Source: Atherix ibis
Lineage: Eukaryota; Arthropoda; Insecta; Diptera; Athericidae
Assembly (NCBI GenBank): GCA_958298945.1
Contig: OY282605.1
Coordinates: forward strand, 10,315,811 to 10,379,810
Length of the DNA stretch: 64,000 bases
Reading direction: 5' to 3'
The first letter of the stretch is position 1; each line of letters begins with the position of its first letter. Below the pieces are notes generated by a model, which was not told the origin of the DNA, did not search any database, and saw only the letters and a program-made list of their open reading frames with translations. A program made the position numbers and the translations under genes. Of this stretch, positions 58,251 to 64,000 are shown piece after piece.

Positions 58251-58560
58251 CCAGGTATATAAGCTTAAATCCGCTGTTTGGTCATAAATGGCGTGAGTGA
58301 GTGTATTAAGCTACCATGGACACAACATACTTTTTTTTTTATGAGTTTGACATCTGTCAACATTAATCAGTATACATTGTCAGCAACTTCGTACAACAAC
58401 ATACATTTTTCCTTTAGTAATCATATCTAGTTTTGTGCCATAAAAAGAGCATATGCGAGAAGCTCTGCTTTTCTGCTTCAATTTAAAGAAATCGGTTGCC
58501 GAATCGCATGGAATGCTTATGGAGGCCTTTGCCGACAATAGTTTATCGGTTTTCAAATGC
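58251..58560 (+). pseudogene. mauritiana-type mariner, 5' stub (copy 4)
   Basis: Begins with the terminus CCAGGTATATAAGCTTAAAT after TA and retains the leader. From about 58425 it reads SSFVP, a stop, KEHMREALLFCF and SVAESHGMLMEAFADNSLSV. The initiator is changed to ATA. Homology ends near 58560; no right terminus is found. The R1-clade copy begins about 340 bp downstream. Confidence 0.85.
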
Positions 58561-58885
58561 TCAAAAGCTTAAAATTTATCTGCCTAAATACTTTTAGATT
58601 AACTAGTTTTAAAAGAAAAATTCCAACGGTGTCAAAACTTAAGATCTTGACGCCAAATTAACATCACCAACTCTCGAAATTCTGCGTCCTGCAAATAATA
58701 AAAAAAAAATTATTGCGCAATAAAACCAAAAGAAATTGTATTGTATGGGTTTTGGCATAATTATTTTAAAATTTTAATTGAGTCAGCTCAAAGTATTAAA
58801 GTTTATGCACACAAAAAAATGGTCTTGGTACTCAAAATTTTAAGAAAATTATGAGCCAATCACAATGACACCTTCAGACAGAAGT

Positions 58886-58899
58886 AGACACTGGACAGT
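58886..58899. repeat. target-site duplication, left, of R1-clade copy 2
   Basis: AGACACTGGACAGT, repeated as AGACACTAGACAGT at 60807-60820 with one mismatch. Confidence 0.85.
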
Positions 58900-60806
58900 G
58901 GACTGAGCGGCATAAGGCATCAGGACCGAGCGGCATACCCAACATCGCACTGAAGAGTGCAATTGCCGCCAGGCCAGACTTGTTCATAAGCATGTACGAC
59001 GCATGCCTGCGACAAGGCGTATTTCCGACCCGATGGAAACAACAAAGATTGGTTCTTATCCTAAATGGGAAGAAACCACTGGACGAGCCAGCTTCCTATC
59101 GTCCAATTTGCATGCTGGATTCGGGCGGGAAGAACTTGGAGCGGATAGTGGCCAATTCGGATTCAGGAAGGGGAGATCGACCATCGACGCGTTGGAACTC
59201 GTCACTAACATTGCAAAGGAAGCCATCTCAAGAAAGAGATGGAAAGGCGGTTCTAAAAAGTATTGCCTCATTGTCACCCTGGACATCAAGAACGCGTTTA
59301 ACTCGGCCCGCTGGGATCGAATCTTGGAGGCCCTTGAGAATATGGGGGTGCCCTACTACCTACGGAGGATGGTCAGATCATACTTCAGTGATCGACTACT
59401 GCAATACGAGACCGAGGATGGACCAGCAGAGTATGGGGTCACGGGAAGGGTACCTCAGGGCTCTGTACTGGGGCCACTCTTGTGGAACGTCATGTACGAC
59501 GGCCTACTCCATCTGCAATTACCGACGAACACAACACTCGTGGCTTTCGCGGACAACGTAGCGGTTGTCCTGGTAGCCAAACACCTGGAGGAACTGGAAG
59601 CCGCATTCTCCACCATCATCCGGAGCATAAGACAGTGGATGACATCGGCAGACCTGTCTTTGGCGGAACATAAGACCGAGGCACTCCTTGTGAGTAGCCG
59701 GAAGAAAATGGAGACCATCAACATAAGAGTAGGCGACCACGGCATCCGGTCGCTACCCTACATCCGGTATCTAGGAGTGGTCTTGGATGCCAGACTCAAC
59801 TACAAGGAGCACATCTCCAGCGTCAGCAGGAAGGCATCAGCAGTACAGGGCGCACTTTCGCGGATAATGCCCAATATCGGAGGCCCCAGGCAAATCCGAA
59901 GGCGACTACTGGCAACTGTGGTTACCTCCGTCCTGCTATACGGAGCACCAGTGTGGGCAAAATCGCTAGAGCTAACAACATACCGCAAGACAATGTCATC
60001 AGTCCAGCGGCTCTCAGCGATCAGAGTGGCGTCAGCATACCGAACGGTATCACACGATGCGGTCAACATCGCGGCATCATGCCCACCCATCGACATCCTG
60101 GCAGGAGAGCGGGAACGCCAGCATCGTAGGAAGAAAGAAGAGCGGCGAAAGGTCCTCTGTGAAGAGGAGAGACCCGAGAGTCTTCGCCTCTGGCAAGAGA
60201 GATGGGACAACTCGACGAAGGGTCGGTGGACTCATCGGCTGATCCCACATGTTACCAAATGGGTCACTCGCCTGCACGGGGAAGTCGGGTATTACATCAC
60301 CCAACTCTTGACTGGGCATGGATGCTTTTGGGCATACTTGCACAGATTCAAGAGAACTGACTCCCCAAACTGTCATCATTTCCGCGATGTGATCGAAGAC
60401 GCAGAACACGTGTTCTTCCAGTGCCCCCTCTACGAGGAGACGCGGGTGGAGCTGGAGAGAAATCTGGACCGTTCCATCAGTCCAGAAAATTTAGTGGAGT
60501 GCATGCTGAAGAGCCAATCGGCTTGGAACAGAATTGCAGAGTACGTGGAATCCATTATCAAGGATCTCCACACAACGTACGAAGAATACGCCGCGAGGCG
60601 TCATCACATCGGGACAGCAGTGGCATCAAACAAGAACGCCCCGGCGAAGCAGTATTTACAAAGAGTGTCGCCGGGGAACCATCGTTCCGGGAGCAAGATC
60701 AGAGGTGCAGGTTAGGTTTTAGCGAGGTAAAAATCCCGCATAACTCGCCTGGCAGGAAAAACTTCCAGGCGAGTACCTTTTGAAGATTAATCTAAACAGA
60801 AAAAAA
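58900..60806 (+). mobile_element. R1-clade non-LTR retrotransposon, 5'-truncated (copy 2)
   Basis: Flanked by 14-bp direct repeats with one difference. The 5' cut lies close to that of copy 1, at the start of the reverse-transcriptase domain, and the 3' untranslated end TTAATCTAAACAGAAAAAAA matches it. Copy 1 has an additional short stretch (TTTCCCCCTGTACCTCA) in the 3' region. Confidence 0.93.
58910..60715 (+). pseudogene. R1-clade ORF2, reverse transcriptase and zinc knuckle (copy 2)
   Basis: From about 58915 the frame reads SGPSGIPNIALKSAIAARPD and YRPICMLDSGGKNLERIV. A net loss of about 40 bases near 59150, with a few filler bases, shifts it. From there a single frame stays open to the natural stop at 60713-60715, about 520 codons. 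It contains FGFRKGRSTIDAL, LDIKNAFNSARWD, GRVPQGSVLGPLLWN, AFADNVAVVL, YLGVVLDARLNY and the C-terminal knuckle CHHFRDVIEDAEHVFFQC. Two lesions are telling: the second aspartate of FADD is asparagine, and the second cysteine of the knuckle is phenylalanine. The C-terminus is intact, unlike in copy 1. Confidence 0.93.
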
Positions 60807-60820
60807 AGACACTAGACAGT
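60807..60820. repeat. target-site duplication, right, of R1-clade copy 2
   Basis: AGACACTAGACAGT; see 58886-58899. Confidence 0.85.
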
Positions 60821-62165
60821 CACTTTTTAAGGTGGCTTTTCCACAGTCACCGCCGCTACTACCAACAGATGGCGTGGTGTTCAGTAGATTCGCCTGTTTC
60901 ATTAATAATACGTACTCGAACTATAAGAATTAAAAAATATTTCTTTTCTTCTTTTTGTTTGAATAGTCTAAATTCGAATTCGTTTTTGGTTTTTAGTTAC
61001 CAACCAATTTTCTTCTTTACTAATTAATTAACTCCCCTCCTCCCCCCACTCTTCTGGATCCAAAACTATAAAACTATTTTTTCCATACTCATTTGTATTT
61101 TTATTTGAAGAAAAAATCAACTTTAAATGCGGATTTTGCAAAAACGTCCACATTTTTTTATGCAGAAAATACCTGCACAGTTGCTACTCTAATTTTAATT
61201 TGCGAATAATTTCAAGTAAGCACAGCTACTATATTAAGAATTTTAATTATTTTCATTTATATTAATTAATTAATTACTGAATTAAATAAACCTTTAAAAA
61301 ATTAAAAAATATAATAATTAAAGAATTTTAATTTATAATTTTATATAAAAAAAAATATTTATATTAATTCGAAATTATGGGCATTTTTCTTTCAATTTTA
61401 TTTCTGTGACTTTAATTTTTTAGCAGTTTATTGAACAAAAACTCACCTCTTCCAACCCCCCCCCCCCCCCTCTTTTTCTATAAAATATTGTAAAAAACTT
61501 ATTTCCATTTTATTATATTAAAGTTTTTATATTTATTCTTTCCTCTTCGTTTTTATTTTTTTATTGTAGAGTTAATCCTGAGATAGTTATAAAAAAAGTT
61601 ATATTCCCTTTCTGAGATAGTTTTAATATGCTAACACATCCTATTTTTAAGATCTTATAAAGAAATAATATAAAAATGAATAGATTTTATCTATTTTATA
61701 ATTTCTGTATGAATGTTATAGTATATTTCTTTTCTGATAAGGAGTGTTGTAACTAGCGTGTAACCAGACCATTAGAGATTTTTTTCTAGACTTTATAGAA
61801 GCTCGAACCAGACGTCCACCTAAATAAATTAAATACTGAGAATTCCATAAACATTAATAAAGTCACACCAGACACTAATAGTTTGGAGTACATCCATTAC
61901 ACTTGATAGACCATCTGTTCAACTGATAATAATAATTTAGTTTAAATAATACATCAGAATTTACCAAAAGCATTAAGATCAAATTAATTAAAATTTATTA
62001 AAATTAAAAATACAATCGATTACCTTTCAATTAATCCTTTCAAATCCAAGTTTTCTCAGTCCATAAATCAAATTACAATAAATTTCTACAAAAATACTCA
62101 TCGATGAAAAAATCATGTTTGGAAAAAATCAGCATCTAAATCCTGTTGTTCAAATGTGTTTATAG
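60821..62165. other. AT-rich stretch, no recognised gene
   Basis: Includes a run of C at about 61457-61471 followed by T-rich DNA. No frames with motifs. Confidence 0.45.
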
Positions 62166-62167
62166 GG

Positions 62168-62502
62168 TATCTTTTCCACAATCTATTATAAATAAATAGA
62201 TCTTTAGTTAAAAATGATATTTCTTACGAAGGCGGTATGATAAGTTGGTTATAAATGAAATAAAGAATTAATTTATTCAATAAAAATTAATTTATTTTTT
62301 AAACTTTACAAAAGAGATCTTAGTTTCGACTATAACTGAAAATTTATTCACAACAAGTTAATTTTTTCCCCCATTTTCCAGAGCTAAATCTGGAATTTAC
62401 TGTCTGTGTAACAGCAATTTATAAAGTATTTGTACTAATTTTTTTTTACGTTTCTAACATATCTTTTGTACAATCTATTATAAAAAAATAGATCTTTTGT
62501 TA
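62168..62502. repeat. direct repeats flanking an irritans-like mariner scrap (copy 3)
   Basis: A block of about 40 bp containing ACAATCTATTATAAA and ATAGATCTTT lies at 62168-62207 and again at about 62462-62501. Between them, 62218-62395 is the same mariner C-terminal scrap as at 49790 and 54893, with the same GAAGGCGGTATGATAAGT boundary. Confidence 0.78.
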
Positions 62503-64000
62503 TAAATATAAAATTTTATTCAAAATATTTTTTATCATAAATAATAATATATTTTTTTAAATCGTAAATTTGAACTTATTTCTAAAATTTCAAAGGCAGT
62601 CATTAAAATTTTTTTAAGTAACTTTCAAATATCAATAAAATAAATGAAAAATAACTGAATTTTCTTTTATCTATAATACCCTATCGAGACAGGTCGATAA
62701 AGAGGGGGGGAGGGGAGTCTGCATTTACATTGAAAATAAGTTGTATGCAAAAATAGTAAGACTACCTATGCCAGCATAAATCGTCAATACTTTATGAATT
62801 GTAGAGAATTTATACACTTTTACAATGAAATATTTCGTTTTGCATCAAGCACTTGAACACCAAATGTATTTTCAATAATAAGTGCATACGCTGTAGTTGA
62901 AAAATAGTCAATTGCTATTGAAATGGAAATAATAACATGTTGACTTTATAGCTTATTGATATTCGTCAGGTAACAAGTTGTGTTCGTATACTAGCATTAT
63001 TGATTATTGTTCACTTTGCAGACAACTATAAAAATAAAAAAATATTTTTTGTTCCCTAGTAAAACATATACAAAAAGGGAATGGGGAAAAAACCAGAAAT
63101 GGGAAAGGAAAATGTGGAAATTATCTAAAAACTATGGTGAGTCGATAATATGTAATATGGGAAAGAAGGACGAGTCAAATAATCAACGGGGACGATTTTC
63201 AGTACGACGAAACTCTCCGACAGCGATTACAGAGGCAATATTCATATTCATCGTAGCAAAAGTGGAGTATTCGAAAGAGTATTCGATATTTTACAACTCA
63301 ATGCACTTCCATTCGTATTCGTATATCAAAAAGCAAATATTACCAATATCGTTTCTACTTTACTTTATATGTAAAACATAAATTTTGCTTTTTTCATAAA
63401 AATCTACTTTCAATCGAATATTTTCCTGATGAAAGAAAGTACAAAACATCCCCTCAAATACATCATACAAGAAGGGGATACTTTGGTTTTTGCTAGTTTT
63501 TATTTTGTCACTTCGACTAAAGATGTTTTTTTTCCTCCCATTTCATACTTGAAATAAAAAAAAAATATTCATTCCTATATTCCCTTTTGCACATCCTGAA
63601 AGTAAAAAGAAAAAAGAAAAATTTGAAACTTAAAATTTTTACGCATTTTTACGATTTGAGCTTAGCTAGTAAACAACTCGAATAAATATGACCAGAAAAC
63701 AGGATATAAGGGTTGTTTGGTTCACTTTCATAGTTTGTCAAAGTGTCATATCTTGTTGCTTATACTTTTTAAGTTTTCGAGCCTGTGGCCTATACTTCCT
63801 GTTAAGTTCTAAAAGAAAAGCTTCCTGTCTGTTGATTTTCTTCACTTTTCACCATATCCTGTGTATGCTTAAGGACTATTCGGCTCTGATAAAAATGACT
63901 ATGACTACTAGTAAAGTTTATCGGCATGAAAAATACCACTTCCTTAAGTTATCTTATGTTAAGTTATGTTAACAAGAAAGGTCTATGTCACTTTGAAAGA
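62503..64000. other. AT-rich right edge, no recognised gene
   Basis: A 124-codon plus frame at 63007-63381 and a 94-codon plus frame at 63688-63972 lack recognisable domains; the former is rich in lysine, serine and isoleucine. A G-run (GGGGGGGGAGGGGAG) stands at 62705-62720. None of these can be supported as genes. Confidence 0.42.

Noticed and set aside
62700..62722. G-quadruplex regulatory element
   Set aside because: A single G-run block with one interruption, not four separated runs with suitable loops. No gene nearby to regulate.
63007..63381. 124-codon frame near the right edge
   Set aside because: Rich in K, S, I and Y with no domain. It lies in AT-rich DNA where long chance frames of this composition occur.

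Overview
This window is eukaryotic and almost certainly from an insect or a close arthropod relative. It is strongly AT-rich, full of A/T homopolymers, and lacks bacterial gene organisation. Nearly every recognisable coding stretch is a transposon relic of a type common in insects: DD34D mariners of several subfamilies, R1-clade, Jockey-clade and RTE-clade non-LTR retrotransposons, a second Tc1/mariner-like transposase family (DDE_3 type), and a probable Helitron scrap. I find no convincing host exon, tRNA or rRNA. The window reads as intergenic or intronic DNA that has accumulated elements, many inside one another. The species cannot be fixed from this.

Layout. 0.25-0.96 kb: tail of a decayed non-LTR element. 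2.67-6.40 kb: a mellifera-type mariner split by two other mariners, one irritans-type (2894-4160) and one of another lineage (4720-5985). 7.40-8.30 kb: internally deleted mauritiana-type mariner. 8.43-9.89 kb: two diverged head-to-tail Jockey fragments. 11.61-13.63 kb: 5'-truncated R1-clade copy with a perfect 14-bp target duplication. 14.4-17.7 kb: non-LTR tails and a Jockey fragment, the latter split by a full-length irritans mariner (16015-17302). 20.6-21.3 kb: DDE_3 transposase relic. 21.77-22.94 kb: mauritiana mariner. 24.58-27.50 kb: mellifera mariner carrying an RTE insertion and a mauritiana fragment. 29.9-31.4 kb: DDE_3 element split by a palindromic mariner. 33.5-34.3 kb: Helitron-like, mariner-arm and mellifera relics in a row. 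36.0-38.1 kb: R1-clade relic interrupted by a DDE_3 element. 39.86-40.69 kb: 20-bp minisatellite with a 300-bp higher-order repeat. 41.4 kb: mariner relic. 43.7-46.0 kb: R1-clade relic and another non-LTR tail. 46.23-47.51 kb: mauritiana mariner with a 38-bp perfect palindrome. 49.8-50.3, 54.9 and 62.2 kb: irritans-like C-terminal scraps. 54.09-54.72 kb: deleted mariner with long terminal repeats. 58.25-60.81 kb: mauritiana 5' stub, then a second R1-clade copy with a 14-bp target duplication.

The sequences do not act together as a pathway. They are independent parasites, none with an intact transposase or reverse transcriptase here. What they record is order: nesting and shared lesions give a relative history of mellifera and Jockey hosts hit later by irritans and other mariners, and of mauritiana copies sharing one deletion. 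Several copies also carry inverted, fold-back-like internal duplications. Family names rest on motifs recognised by eye, not on database searches.
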